Assembly (NCBI RefSeq): GCF_002105155.1
Contig: NW_019028993.1
Span: 186,001-250,000 of the forward strand
Direction: 5' to 3'
Origin: Lobosporangium transversale
Taxonomy: Eukaryota; Mortierellomycota; Mortierellomycetes; Mortierellales; Mortierellaceae
Length of the DNA stretch: 64,000 bases
Made by a program: the position numbers and the translations under genes. This document shows positions 11,015 to 22,962 of this stretch, in pieces. The notes under the pieces were generated by a model. The model was not told where the DNA came from and ran no database searches. It saw only the letters and a list, made by a program, of their open reading frames with translations. How positions within the stretch are numbered: the first letter of the stretch is position 1; each line of letters begins with the position of its first letter.

Positions 11015-11736
11015 GACTTTTCTATTGTTTTATGTCAAGTAAGGTATAGAGAAATGAAGTCGAGATGCAGAAAATGGTGAAATGCACACAGCTGTTACAT
11101 TCATGTCATGCAAAGATGAGAATGAGAATGAGAACGAGAATGGAGCTCTTTTTGTCCATGGACTCTGTCTAGAGACGCCGCTTCCTACTTTTGTTTGAGC
11201 TTAATTAGTGATGTGCACTGCCACATCAAATTGACTACTGGTGGCAAAGAAAAGTGAGAGCGAGTTCAGGACTGAGAAGTATACGGGTTTGTAGGGGTGG
11301 GATTTTGTTTGTGTCTGTCTGCATTCAGTTTGCAAGTCTCTCTCTTGCATCGACTTTCGACTTTTTTTTTTTTTTTTTTTTTTTCTTTATCAAGAATGTT
11401 TGCTTTTGCACAATGACTCGAAAGAGCTGTTCTCTTTTCTTGCGGGTCAATAATTTTTTTCATGCACTCAGGTTGATAGAAAAAATTGTCAGGAATCTTT
11501 ACTATAAGTTGCGAGGAGGATATAAACAATTGCAGAGCTTTCTTTCTTTTCTCTTATGTCTTGTAAAGCATAAATCAACAACGCTGTCTTTGTGGGCGCA
11601 TACATTTGCTTGGATCTTAGATAGTTTGGTTAATTAAATGGCAAAGCAAATTGCTGTACAGACCCGAAGTGTCACCCTAGAGCGATCCAAAAAAAAAAAA
11701 AAAAAAAAAAAAAAAAGATTAGTCCTTGATGGTTAT
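11015..11736. other. Intergenic region between paralog A and annexin
   Basis: About 700 bases hold the upstream region of paralog A and the 3' flank of the annexin gene. They include T and A tracts near 11361-11384 and 11690-11716. A short gagaatgagaacgag run lies near 11120-11140. Frames here are homopolymer-derived. Confidence 0.5.
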
Positions 11737-13339
11737 TCAACACGCATAGTCCTTATAAAGTCGTTGATACATATAAATAACACTAATCTAATAACAGCAT
11801 TTTTTTTTTTTTCTCATTACCCTGATACGATCTGCCAATGTTCGACTGTTATCAACATGGTATGCAGTTTTGACCCTTTCCATCATGTTACCTCGGTGGA
11901 GGACCACCAAGCGGGACAATTGATCCTCATTGGTCCCAAGCCCATACATTGAGTTCTCCAACAACAAAGCAATATGACGAGCTGGATCGGAAGCTTGCAT
12001 GACCGCAAACAACAAGACATCCAGCTGCTCTCCTTTATGCTTATGTCCAAACTGTTTCCTAATCGTGGTCACGGTATGTGAGTCCTGATAACACATGTTG
12101 TAGTGGCGTACAAGATCGCACAGTTGTGCCGTTGTAAGTGAGGAGACATATTCAAGCACGGCTGCTAAATCATGACCATACAATAACGAATGAAACTTTT
12201 CGATAGCTGCCTTGCGATCTTCAAGTGGTTTTTCTTCCTTGTCCTGTGCACGTTAAAGAAAAAGGAAAAAAAAAAAAAAAAAAAAACGATTTAGTTAGCT
12301 TTGTAACATGTTAATATCCTCCCAGTGTGGATATGCAAGGTTTTGCTTTTCTTTTCTTTTCTTTACCTGTAGGATGGCAGTGAAGAAAGCCTTGACAACG
12401 TCATCATGCAGATAGGACATGATGTGATCCCTCAAATCTGAATGATAGACAGCAGTGAATGCTCCCTGGAGCTCACGTATTTCTTCAGGTGTTCTTCCCA
12501 CCAAAACCTGTGGGAATGAAAACAAAAAAAATCAATATGGTTATTATATAATTTGTCACAATTTTTTTTTTTTTTCAGCCCCCCAAATTTGTTTCGTCCC
12601 GCTCTGTCTGAAATACAGATTCGCAAACCACATTCATACACATATTCATCCAAACGCCCACTCACATCCACCCCACCCAGCACGTCTATCATTCACATGC
12701 ACTCAAATACACATACTCTCTTCCACAACGTTTCGTGTCTCGAAAAGTATTATACAGTCTATGAGCAATATATAACAAAAAAAAAAAAAAAATATATATA
12801 GAACAGATAATAATAAAAATAGTATAAAGAAAAATAATAATAATAAAAGGACTTGCCTCACAAAACACCTCAACGGCAGTATCATTTTTTCTTAAGACTT
12901 CGTATTTGCGTTTGCTTTTGCCAGCGTTGTGCAGGTATAGGACCCCAGCCAAGACCCTGTTCATACAAGCAAAGGACAGCAATGATCCAACACTTCCAAT
13001 GATACGTCGATCGAGTTCTGTTGCGAGGTCCGTATTATAAAGAGATTTGTAATAACGAGCAATTTCGATTAATTGCTGATATTCTCTGCGGCCTAAATTA
13101 TTAGGATTAATATTATTATCATTATTATGACTATTCATCAATTGCATTTGTTTCAGATAAGATACAAGCCCCCTCCCCCACAATGTTTTCTGTTCACATT
13201 TATCATTATGCAAAGAAAAAAAAAAAAAAGTATATGTACCAATGATGTTGACTAAGGCTTCTTGGTCTGGTACAGCATATGTGAGGGCGGTGTGAATGTT
13301 CTGGACGTCATAAACAACCTCGGGTGGGACAGGAGCCAT
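11737..13339 (-). CDS. Annexin-family protein
   Basis: Exons inferred: 13339-13240, 13092-12857, 12507-12367, 12243-11821 and a short last exon 11751-11737, for about 304 residues, a normal length for four annexin repeats. Repeat 1 contains IIG followed by RREYQQLIEIARYYKSLY and DLATELDRRI. Repeat 2 contains LVGRTPEEIRELQGAF. The last repeat has GLGTNEDQLSRLVV, the type II calcium-binding loop GxGT; repeats 1 and 2 lack a clear GxGT. Annexins bind acidic phospholipids in a calcium-dependent way, and the reduced number of sites suggests weaker calcium dependence here. The donor of intron 2 is GCAAGT, a GC-AG intron. The last exon is uncertain: the frame leaves annexin sequence after ADRIR, and the chosen acceptor (aag at 11753-11752) is the only one giving a plausible intron size. 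Confidence 0.85.
12851..12856 (-). other. Non-canonical GC splice donor
   Basis: The exon ends TGT GAG and the next bases are GCAAGT, the usual form of the rare GC donor. The matching acceptor, cccacag, ends at 12508, and joining the two restores the annexin repeat 2 frame exactly. Confidence 0.75.
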
Positions 13340-13346
13340 TGCTGAT

Positions 13347-13385
<39 letters not shown>

Positions 13386-13633
13386 GGGGTGTGTGGAATG
13401 CAACGATAAAGCGTAAGTGGTGAAGAAAAAAAAAAAAAAAAAAAAAAAAAAAGGAGAGAAAGAAAGAGAATGGAAGAGAGATGGCGAAAGTGAATGAGAT
13501 GAGAAAAAAAGAATTTCAAGAACAATGGAATAAGAAAAAGCTCTCGGGATTATCAATAACTTCTGGGAAGACTCTTGTCCTCCCCAATCGTTAAAAGTGT
13601 CACAAAGTCAACGGCACGTCCCTTGGGCTAAGG

Positions 13634-13665
<32 letters not shown>

Positions 13666-14201
13666 GAAATCCTCGGGAAAACACCGGATTGATGCATTGT
13701 CCGCATTGAACAGCATGGTAGATCTCCCCTTGCTTTTTTATTTTTTTTTACCTTTTGACCTTCTTTGTTTGTTTAAATCGATTAGACTAGAGTGTATTTT
13801 CCTAGGCTAAGCCTCAAAAAACATTGTGCATTGTGCGGGTCAACACTGTGCAGGACGCGTTCTTTTCTCCTAGATTGTGAAACGAAATTGCTCACCTGTG
13901 TCCATTCAGATGGACACAGGCGGACACAGGTGGACACAGAAGGATACCAAGTCACAAAATTTTTATATTTCGCTTCACAAATCTTTTTCCACAAAATGGA
14001 TTTGTGAAGCGAAATAGACAAAATCTTTTTATGGTAGAGACAGTGTTAATGATTAAGACAGTTTTTATATTGATGAAGTATTCAATTATTTCTGCTATAG
14101 TGCGTTGGTAGCCGAGTCGAGTTAAAAATGCTTTGATAGCGCTTTGATGGTGTTTTGTCTTGTTAATAGTGTTGACGATAATGCTTTTTTCTGGATGATA
14201 C
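13340..14201. other. Homopolymer-rich intergenic region
   Basis: About 860 bases. It has T and A tracts near 13350-13380, 13424-13452 and 13638-13665, a short ggacacagg tandem run at 13910-13940 and the hairpin listed next. I see no gene. Confidence 0.5.
13967..14015. repeat. 17-bp perfect hairpin
   Basis: Arms atttcgcttcacaaatc (13967-13983) and gatttgtgaagcgaaat (13999-14015) are perfectly complementary around a 15-base loop. It lies between the convergent-free 5' side of the annexin gene and the 3' end of the recombinase gene, so it could be a small MITE remnant or an RNA hairpin. Confidence 0.7.
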
Positions 14202-16840
14202 TTATGCTAAACACCTTGGAATATCACAAATTTCACGACAATGGATTGCTTGTACATTGTATTTTCTCAGCCTCTTTTGGCTCAAGGATGCAGCCAACAG
14301 TTTTCTGCCTCTTGTAGCTACCTTCCCAAGTGGAATATCGTCCAGGCTTAAGCCTCTTTCGTAGGCTTCCGAGACCCCTGCATATCGGCCAGAGTGCGTA
14401 ATTTTGGCCGAATGCACGTCGCAGGCACGCATTACAGCCGCCGTAGTGCTCATTTGGGTTCGGCCAACAAGCGCTTCCTTTCGGTTCTCTAACCGTTCTT
14501 GGCTTGTTCCACCCCCTGTTAGCACCTTGATGCTGTACCACTCGTCAGGGTCCGCAAAATTGGGAAGAGGCTCCTTGAACACCTACAATAGGGAAAAAAA
14601 AAAAAATAAGGATATATGTCACTTCGTGTAATTGAATGAGAAAAAATCATACGCTCGCGTCAAGACTGACGGCATCATTTACCTGGAACTGTTCTAGCAT
14701 ATAAAATGCAAACCCGCCCACGGTGCACCTTAAGAACAGCTTATGTCGATAAGCTGTCGCATAGAGTTCGACACCTTTATGGTTTGTCTTTCCACGTGTG
14801 ATGCAGAAGACAAGCCCCGACGCCAGCTTTGACCCTGGCGCGGGGTGACGGGTCTGAATATTGAATGTGTTAGCCAGGTTCAAGTTTCGGATGTCCTCAT
14901 CCCGCAGCAACATATGATGGCGTGCAAGGAGGCATAGCCTCTCCCTCATATACTGAAATCTTGTAACACTGTCGTAAGGTCGCCTGCCGCTTACTCCAAC
15001 CGTCGGAAGCATGCGCCATGTAAAGGCCAACATACGCAGGTACATTTTAGTGTTGTAAGGTTCTCGTACGGCACAGGTGGCAGTGCGAGATAAGGTGCCT
15101 GTCGTTACTTTGTGATGGACAAGTTTCTCTCCATAATTTTTGATCGCCTCCGCTAGTGGTACATCCGTTCTTGGGTTTGGGGCGGGATTGGGATACGGAG
15201 CTGTCGAAGAAGACTGTTGCCTCCATAAGTATTGCAAAGCCTTCTTAACATTTGCGACTGTCCCCAGCGTGAGAGGAACAAAGACAATTTTGCTGCCATG
15301 TTTGTCCTCTGGTGCTTGCAGGATAACTACAAACGCAAAAGTATATCCAAAAAAAAAAAAAAAAAAAAAAAATTGTATATATAATAAAAAGTATCAACCA
15401 TTAGTGTAAATTGTAACAATCAAAGATACATTAAGGTGGATGCAGGATTAAGGAATGGTTTATTAAGTCATAATTTAGTAGGCTATTTATATTGATAATT
15501 AACACTGAGTTGCGGCCATGGTGTCTTGTCACCTGGGGTACGCGTGATGGCGGAGCCTTCCCAAAGGTTTGGATCCCAGTACTGTATAACAATTTATATA
15601 TTAATACATGGTTATCTTTACATACCTTGTTCTCTTTCATTTTCAGTCCTGATAACGGCTGCAGTCTTCCGCTTCGGCGTGATGTTCTTGCTTGAACCCC
15701 CAACAGTTACAGCTTCATGTGATGCTCGCTCCTCATCATTCAATGCTATATCAATCTGCCATTGATGTGGGTCGACTCCTTCAGGTGGCTCCATATTATC
15801 CCAGGAGGGAGGAGCCTTCTTACCTCTCTGTGCCAATGACCTCAGCTGAAGCTCCAGATCTTCATCCTGTTCCTGTTCCTGTCCTTGTTCCTGTTCCTGT
15901 TCCTGTTCCTGTCCTTGTTCCTGTCCCTGCCCCTGACCCTGTCTCCGTTCCTGATCCTGATCCTGACCCTGTTCCTGACCCTGTTCCTGACCCTGTCTCT
16001 GACCCTGTCCCTGTTGTTGACCTTGGTCTATGCTTTGGCCGTCGTCGTCATCAACTTGCTCGCTGTTATCTAATGTCTCCAGTCTCTGCTCCATGTCGCT
16101 TAGTTCATGTTCGTCGATATCTGCCTCGACTAATTCGTCGATCTCTTCTCCCTCATAGACTGCGTCTTCCCCAGCCTGAGAATTCGAAGAATCTCCTCCA
16201 CCCTGCTGGGCATACCCAATAGCGCCACGGTAGCAACGATCTGTGCCGATCAATCGCTTTACTGTTCGCTTGAAGACAACCGTTGTGAAGTATTCAAGCA
16301 TGCGTTTCGCATCGACGCTACAGTCACCTTGATAATTTTCATTGCAGTATTGCTAAAAACAAAAAAGAGAATTAGCCAAGTCGTCTAGTTTGATAGCCTG
16401 TCTGAGATAGCTCATAGCGACATTTTGATGATCCAACATACCTCCCACAGCCGGAGCTGTGTCTTATATTGATTCACTGTCGTCGATGAATCTGGATCAT
16501 CTAAAATCATCTGCAGCACACTTCTCGCCGACTCCTTCCGTGCGTTCGCCAGGGCCAGCTCTTCTTCTGTCAATGGACCGGAGTGAAGGACATTTGAGGA
16601 TAAAGAATCAGCCTCACAACGCCTAGGGCGCTTAAAAGACTTTGCACTAACTCTAGCAGTCTGTGCCACTGGTGAAGGCTCTGGAGTCGTTTCGTCAGTC
16701 AGAATAACTCTTTTTCTCCTCGGTGTTGCACGAGTGGATCCAGTGCGAGTACTTGAATTGGTTGGCTTCGTCTGACTGGTGCTTTGTTCCAAATCCATGC
16801 AGGTGAAATTGGATAAAATCTTTTCGTTGTTGTTTGTCAT
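14202..16840 (-). CDS. Ndc10/GCR1-type tyrosine recombinase, crypton-like
   Basis: Four exons: 16840-16442, 16352-15626, 15326-14683 and 14582-14202, about 716 residues. Residues 1-130 are polar with a basic nuclear-type segment. A core-binding-like helical part follows (TQLRLWE joined to QYCNENYQGDCSVDAK). An acidic linker then contains a run of about 70 residues of Gln/Gly/Glu repeats. The second half is an Ndc10 domain II-like region: LLARHHMLLRDEDIRNLNL, GKTNHKGVELYATAYRHK, CTVGGFAFYMLEQF and EWYSIKVL. The C-terminus has THSGRYAG then GLSLDDI, resembling the HxxR box of tyrosine recombinases. Such proteins are encoded by crypton transposons and by genes domesticated from them. No terminal repeats or direct duplications are visible, so whether it is mobile or domesticated stays open. 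The start could instead be Met at 16798. Confidence 0.75.
15877..16020. repeat. Hexanucleotide-type coding repeat (Gln/Gly/Glu)
   Basis: Degenerate tcctgt(tcctgt)n sequence lies inside exon 2 of the recombinase gene. It encodes alternating Gln-Gly/Gln-Glu on the minus strand and is likely length-variable between strains. Confidence 0.85.
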
Positions 16841-17312
16841 TTTGAAAGTGAGCAAGCAGGAATGAACCTTTGAAAATGCGAATGTGCCGTTATTTTTCTC
16901 AGTTTTAGTCAGGGGAGAGGGTAAGTCTACTCTGTGTATTGTAGGTTTTATTGTTTTATTGTGTATATGAATGTATGGAGGAATGAAGGCGTGAAATAAA
17001 GAAGAAAGAAAGAGATCTTTAGCATGCCATGATGACATTGTTAAAATTTCGATGGATTTGATGTCAATTCAAATTTCAGGACAAGTGTCGGAGTAAAAGC
17101 CACAAAACGGACACATGTCTTGTACGTACAGACATGAAACATAATACCCTTAAATGGAAAAAGGACTGGATTTGGCATCATAATCCATTATAGATGTAGT
17201 GAAAAGACATGTGCCTGAATTCTAACCTCTGTGTCTCTGTGTCTGTACGTGAAACCTATGAAACATTTTGCCTATTAATGGGCATACACTGGAATTTGAC
17301 TTAATAAACTAT

Positions 17313-19811
17313 TACAGTATCATGTATTCGATTTGTATTTTCAGTTGTCAGAAGAAAGTTTCAGTCTTCTCTTTATACTTCCCTTTGTGTCCATGGCACT
17401 CTCAAGCTCATTTCTCGTATCAAAAAGTTCGAGCTCGAATTGTGCGAGCCTGGTAATCAATGCCAATTTGTGTCGTTTCAGGCTGACAAGCACGCCTATT
17501 CATAAAAAGTCAGCAACTATTTATTATTATTCTATATACATAGTTCTTCAGATTGGGTGGATGCTACCACGTTGAATGGTGTTTACGTTATAGAAGATAT
17601 TATGTCCTTACTACACTTTTGGTAGAACATGCTCCGCATGCATCGACATTTGTTGCTGAATAGATATCATTTGCCCCAAAATAGGTCCCGCAATAAGGCT
17701 CGTGACGTGACAGCCAGGTTACCCAACTCGACCCGAAGCCTTTCTGACTAATATATAAATATAGATTAAGGTATAGATACATAAAGTAAATTGTTTGTCA
17801 TTAATGAAGAGAGAGTGTTTTAATGCAATCAATGCGAAATATACAAAGTAACAGCTATTTAAACAGATCTGCAAAATTATAAAGCCTATGTCAACAAAAT
17901 GGGACGTCCTTACAATGCTGGGTAAAAAAAAAATAGAATTGCTGTTAGACAGTCAACAGCTCATTGTCAATTCTTTGAGTATTGCCACTGTCCTTCCAGC
18001 GAGCATTCATCCGCACTGTATTAAAACTCCTATCGTGCCAGAAATGCACCAAATTCGCCCCTTGGTCCAGTTCCGCGTTGGTTTGCCAGTATGGGTACTT
18101 AAAATAGTCGTCCTCACAGGTAAAATGAACAACCCAAGCTTCTTCTGCTGGGAGTAAACGTTTGTAAGTTAGCGTCTTGCTGATATGGCCCTTAATAGAA
18201 GTTTGACTCCCTGTAGCCAAAAGCTCGATAACAACCGTAGGGTTTCCTGCTTTCTTGATGACAATGTCACTATATTTGTGGTCCTCACGCTCACGGAGGT
18301 GCCACTGACCAATGATCTCATACTCTTCTGTTTTGTTTAGCCAGTTGGTGAGAACCCTCATCAATTCCGCGTCATAGACGCTCTCTCGAGGGACACTGAC
18401 ATTGCAGTCGCCCATAACCTTAACTGTTTTCCCCGATCCTTTGTATGATCGACTTCCCGCCTGCATAATCAAGTTTTTATCGAAAAATCGAAGAGCAATC
18501 TTCATAATCTCTAGAATATCCAATGATCCTCCTCTTTTCTTTGGGGGTGACTCCGAAGGAGCGTGGGGATATTTTGATGGGATAATATATCTCCTCACAA
18601 ACGAGTCAATGAATGCTGAGGCCATACAGTATTTACTGCCATCAAGTCTTATCAGCACCCCTTCTGCAGTTAGGAAGTCTGCCAATCTCTGTTTTTCCAT
18701 GTCTGAGATAGATATAACGCCGAGATACCCAATAAAATATGTTCGGAGAAGATTAACAGCATCTGTAGCTGATTCACTCAAAAGTGAATCAACCATCCTT
18801 CTAAAAGTATGGTACGAAAACATCCTCTCATTCTGATTGTCTATGGAGAAGTCCTGCCATGTATCGTAATCGAGACAATTCGTCGAGTCGTTGACTTTCG
18901 AGCGAAGATCCTCATGAATGGAGCGTCCACAAAGACAAATCATTCCTGGATGACTATTGATATTGAGCACAATTCATTGTATTAGAATGGCACATCAACT
19001 CGTGGAGAGTTAACTAAGCTTAAAAAACATACCCATTTGACTTCGAGTGTACGTCTCGAATAATCTCATCATCTATTTTAATCATCTCATCCTTCGCATA
19101 GTCATTAAAGAGCTGCTGCGTTTGATCAAGAGTGAAATACGGGTTCCTGTGAATCTCACTGATATTGAAAGGAGATACACGTTGATTTGTTGAGCTCAAG
19201 TCTTGAAGGCTAAAAGTCCCGCATACAACAATACTGTCAATGGCGTATAAATGGTTGTTCTGTCGGATTGCTCGAAACGCCTGTAAGCATTGGTTGCGGA
19301 TCTCGTCGCTTGCGTTAAACAGTAAATCAAACTCGTCAACCAAGATGACAATCTTCTCGTCCTTGAATTTAGTTCGACCGAAAGCATCGAGAAAATCAGC
19401 TTGGGTTGTAATGTCATCGACTTTATAGTTGCGGCGAAGAGCTTTTCCAAAAATTCTCCAGAAATCAGACTCATCATTGATAACTTCCTCAAATGAAACT
19501 CTAGATAGAAGGAATGAGCGTAAGAGCAGGTACAACATCAGAGACAAATTCAAAAGATGAGGGTAAACTTACATAAAACAACGGTATCCACTTTCAGTTA
19601 GTTGAGTTATAAGTCCATTCAACCTTGTTGTCTTTCCAGATGCACGTGCACCAATGAGCATTGCTAACTCGTGATTTGTAACAGCATTCAAAATTCTCCT
19701 GTTCACGTCATGCTTCGCAGTGTCAACATAATAGACTGATTTTATATCAATGAATCGGATCGCTCCATTAACAGTCCATCTCTTCTTTTTCAAAACTGGC
19801 GATACTAGAAG

Positions 19812-19844
<33 letters not shown>

Positions 19845-20565
19845 AGCAAGACCTGTCAGAAGAGAAAAATAAAGAATCGGTTTCCAATCCTTAAGGGAGA
19901 ATTAGCTTACATAAGTCACATAAGTCATCGGCCGTCCTTTTTTTCTCCAAGTCTGTTGGTAAAGGAAGCAATGATAGAAATTGGCAAAAAAAAAGAAAAA
20001 GAAAAAGCATCAGAGGTAGCCGTCAAGCACATGTGCGATGATTAACCTTTTGAAAAAAGAAGAGAACCAATTAAACAAATGAGTCTTACTCGAAGTGGAA
20101 GTAGACGGATCTAAACCGCAATAATGCAAAACCAAAAATAAAAAAAGATGGATCATTAGACATAATCAATGATTAGAACAAGCGTCACCACATGGCAAGT
20201 AATTAAATGCTTGCATGCCGCAGTAGCAAGCAATTAGAATTTAAATAAGCTCAAAATGGAAGCAGCAATCAAAAAGACGCAATTGCAGACTATGATGTCA
20301 TACACAAAAGTTTGAGAACAAATAGCCAATCCCTTACCTTCCAATGGCCGCTGAATAATGACGTTGATAGTCTCCTCAGGTAGAGGCGATGTGCCAAATA
20401 TCTTGGAGATCTTGCTTGTTGCTCTGATGAGTAGCTCCTTTGATTCAATATTGGCGAGATTGATTGTAGCGCCCTCATCAGGAACAGAGACGTGGAAGAG
20501 CATCAATTTGTCAGCTGCAATGTCGTTGAATTCAGGTTCTTTTTCCTTCTTGATTGCTTTTTTGA
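17313..20565. repeat. Large inverted duplication, arm 1
   Basis: This 3.25 kb arm matches 45978-49206 in opposite orientation. It covers most of CRN gene 1 and about 630 bases downstream of its stop. The outer border is sharp: identity stops at cagtatcatgta (17313 and 49206). The inner border lies within CRN exon 1, at the codons for LKKAIKKEKEPEF. Arm 1 has an extra block of about 28 bases at 17428-17457. The middle (exons 4-5) is divergent while the two sides are nearly identical. Confidence 0.85.
17600..17782 (-). pseudogene. Possible Cys-rich terminal exon, copy 1
   Basis: A short frame that is identical at 48764-48946. The plausible coding part begins after an AG at tatattag and contains EPYCGTYFGAND and DACGACSTKSVVRT before the stop. 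It reads like the end of a small Cys-containing protein, but no upstream exon is visible. Identity between copies reflects the duplication, so it is not evidence of selection. Confidence 0.3.
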
Positions 20566-20647
20566 GGTCGCCGATAGTGTCTTCTACTGAGACCTCAACA
20601 GGGAATGCCGTGGATTGTCCATCAAGAAGGCAAAATAGTTTTGTCAT
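17945..20647 (-). CDS. CRN (Crinkler) protein 1: NTPase plus nuclease-like domain
   Basis: Six exons inferred: 20647-20338, 20110-20090, 19952-19911, 19804-19573, 19500-19033 and 18953-17945, about 693 residues. The N-terminus (LFCLLDG..., LFHVSVPDE, TSPLPEETINVIIQRP) is a CRN-type ubiquitin-like header. Exon 4 carries the Walker A motif GARASGKTT and exon 5 the Walker B motif IVILVDEFD, so a STAND/AAA-like NTPase. The last exon (336 residues) has ESVYDAELM, YSDIVI and VVIELLATG, an arrangement of a PD-(D/E)XK-like nuclease, though no Lys sits two residues after the Glu. CRN proteins of oomycete pathogens act in host nuclei; their role in saprotrophic or symbiotic fungi is unsettled. Exon 3 is 9 bases longer than in gene 3 because of a gacttatgt duplication. 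Confidence 0.8.
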
Positions 20648-20905
20648 GATCGAATGATGATGAAATGCGAGAGGGAATCGGGAGAGGTAAAAAGCAAATG
20701 AAAGTAGAGAAATGAAGGAAGGTAGAGAAAGGAATGAAAGTAGAGAAAGGAATGAAAGTAGAGAAAGGAATGAAAGTAGAGAATGAAAATGAATGAAGGT
20801 TGAGAAAGGAATGAAAGCACAAGGAATGAAAGTGCGACGTTTAAATTTGTTTTTATGTCAAACGGTGACTGCGATCTTTATTTATTACGAATTGACTGTA
20901 AGGAT
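20648..20905. repeat. Purine-rich tandem repeats upstream of CRN 1
   Basis: From about 20690 to 20830 there are repeated units of gaaagtagagaaaggaat (roughly 18 bases, several copies). This is the 5' side of CRN gene 1. The leader of CRN gene 3 is purine-rich too, but it does not align here. Confidence 0.7.
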
Positions 20906-21096
20906 TCAATAGCTTTTTTTAGCTTCCTCAATGGCCTTGTCGATATCTGCACGCATCTTGTCCAAATCAATTTCGGATTGAGTGTCATTGCACTGCTTGA
21001 CGATTTCAGTGCAGGCCGGTTGTTCGGTTTTTGTCCGTATGAACCCGGTAGCATGAGCTTTAAGACTATCGGAAACAGTAAAAGTTTTCCCACACT
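20906..21096 (-). pseudogene. Orphan terminal exon with half C2H2-like motif
   Basis: After an acceptor attcag (21102-21097) an open frame starts CGKTFTVSDSLKAH, which is the first half of a C2H2 finger. It continues for about 62 codons and ends in a charged helical segment (KMRADIDKAIEEAKK). No upstream exon with a donor is visible before the T tract at about 21191-21218. It is probably a fragment left by rearrangement in this CRN region. Confidence 0.35.
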
Positions 21097-21188
21097 CTGA
21101 ATAAATATACAGAATAACAAATGGAGAAGAGATTATGTAATATAGTGAGCCTAATTCGCTGGAGATAAAAAAATGAGCCCAAATTAAA

Positions 21189-21219
<31 letters not shown>

Positions 21220-21747
21220 CATTTCATGAAATATAAAAGGCGAGATATGCAAAGGAAAAGAAAAAAAACAGACAGCAAAAATATCTCCCTTCTATCCCTT
21301 TTATCCAAACATTAGTTGAGTATTGACATCAGTATAGAAGACATAGGCCTGCGAGTATAAAATATAAAAATACAAAAATATAAAAATATAAAAAATGTAC
21401 GTGATAAGAGGACGAAATGGTCTAAAGGTCACCGCTACACGTATTACCGATAAGGTTTACCAATAATCCAATTCGTTGTTTACGTGTCACTCCTACAAAT
21501 GAGGATGCTCGTACGCGATAATTGTGGTTGTAAAATGAGCTGACAACGGAAATAATAGAATAAAAATAACAAATCGAAGCTCAGGATATTGCCAAATAAC
21601 TCCCTCTGTCGTTCTCTTCTCCTATTCCTCTTATCCAAACCGTTATAAGGTGAGTGCAGGCATTCAGGTCTGAGATGACGCTCGTATTTTAAAATTGAAA
21701 AAGTAAAGCCATAAAAACATAAATAATGAAATGATAATAAAAAAGAG

Positions 21748-21750
<3 letters not shown>
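21097..21750. other. A/T-rich stretch between CRN fragments
   Basis: It contains a T tract (about 21191-21218), a tataaaaatacaaaaa run near 21357-21393 and an A tract at about 21752-21778. Two similar patches, near 21285 and 21615, share ctccct...cttatccaaac, which suggests a small internal duplication. I see no gene. Confidence 0.4.
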
Positions 21751-21778
<28 letters not shown>

Positions 21779-22962
21779 TGAAAAGAAATAATAATAGTAA
21801 CAATATAGTAATAAGATTTTCTGGAATGTACTGAGTAGTCGACTGGACCATGGCCGCGACGCCCTTGTACTTCTCGCTCTAAATCAAGCACTAGATCATC
21901 ACTAAACAATTCCGTAACAGCAATCAAATAGGACCCCACGATAAGAGAACGAGACGTCTCATTGGCATAAATATCCTTCATGGTGTTTTGTCGTTTCTTG
22001 AGCTCTTGAATGAGTTCGTCCTTGAGTGATATGGCTTTTTCAGATTCTAGAGGAACTGCCTCAATACCTTCGAAATAAGGTAGATCTGCTATTGTCGGCT
22101 TATTGCTGTCACATAGGCTGTACTCTGCACATACTTCGTCAAGTGTCCATGATGAGTAGCATTTGGATGGACACGCTAACGAAATATAAAGATTGCAGTT
22201 TCGTTTCTTTGCAAGTATCAATGTTGTTTGCAAATGATCGTCATCCAGAATTATTTGGTACTTTGATGTCGATAAAGGCCCATCATAACTATAAATCAGT
22301 AGATTTGGGTCGTTCCGATGTGATGGTGCGAGTTGTAGTAATACTTCTTTGAATTTGTTGAGAGTAGCAGATTGAATGTTGCAGTTCCAAGGCGAGCTTT
22401 TTTTGATGCCTCTAAAAAAGATCAAGAACCCTATTTTTCAAATTATCCAATTATAGAATTAGAAAGTTGTACTTTTGCACTTTGTAGCAATCAATTATAC
22501 TAGTGTAATGGTTGCATAAGACTTACTGGTAGGGCCATCAAGAAATAAGTTAAATCAGAGAGCGTCTTTCGAAGTACGGCAACCTCCGGCACCACTGACA
22601 CTACTAAGTAATAAAATAAGAAATTTAAAACAAATGTATGAGAATCCAACGAAAAAAAAAAAAAAAAAAAAAAAAAATTGAAAATGGCCCGGTTGTATAA
22701 TACCTGGCCGTCCTACGATGACGTTGATAGTCTCCTCAGGCAGAGGTGATGTGCCAAATGCCTTGGAGATCTTGCTTGTTGCACGAAGTTTTTTTCATCT
22801 CGGTGTTCTGAAAGTGTGATAGTTTTTTCGTCCTCATCGTCAGCGATTACGATGGAGACATGGAAGAGATTCAATTTGTCGGCAGCAATGTCGTCGAATT
22901 CAGGTTCCTTCTTCTTCCTGATTGCATCTTTGAGATCATCAACTGTGTCTCCTTAATCCCAC
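21751..22962 (-). pseudogene. CRN pseudogene 2, broken by Harbinger
   Basis: The header fragment at about 22962-22700 encodes DLKDAIRKKKEPEFDDIAAD and the conserved LPEETINVIVGRP end. An indel in an A run near 22790 shifts the frame between them. Its first codons are absent: the sequence ends at the left end of the Harbinger element. A middle exon is likely at about 22607-22530. The last part, 22425-21750, encodes a nuclease-like end with LDLEREVQGRRGHGPVDY, a motif seen in restriction-type CRN C-termini, after which similarity stops. Frames between these parts do not connect, so the gene is not functional. Confidence 0.7.

Noticed and set aside
11254..11637. 127-codon plus-strand frame before the annexin 3' end
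   Set aside because: It is built around a T tract and lacks a recognisable domain.
12689..13525. A single 278-codon minus-strand frame in the annexin locus
   Set aside because: It reads through two introns, including a GC-AG intron, and an upstream poly-Lys stretch. The annexin repeats only align when the introns are removed.
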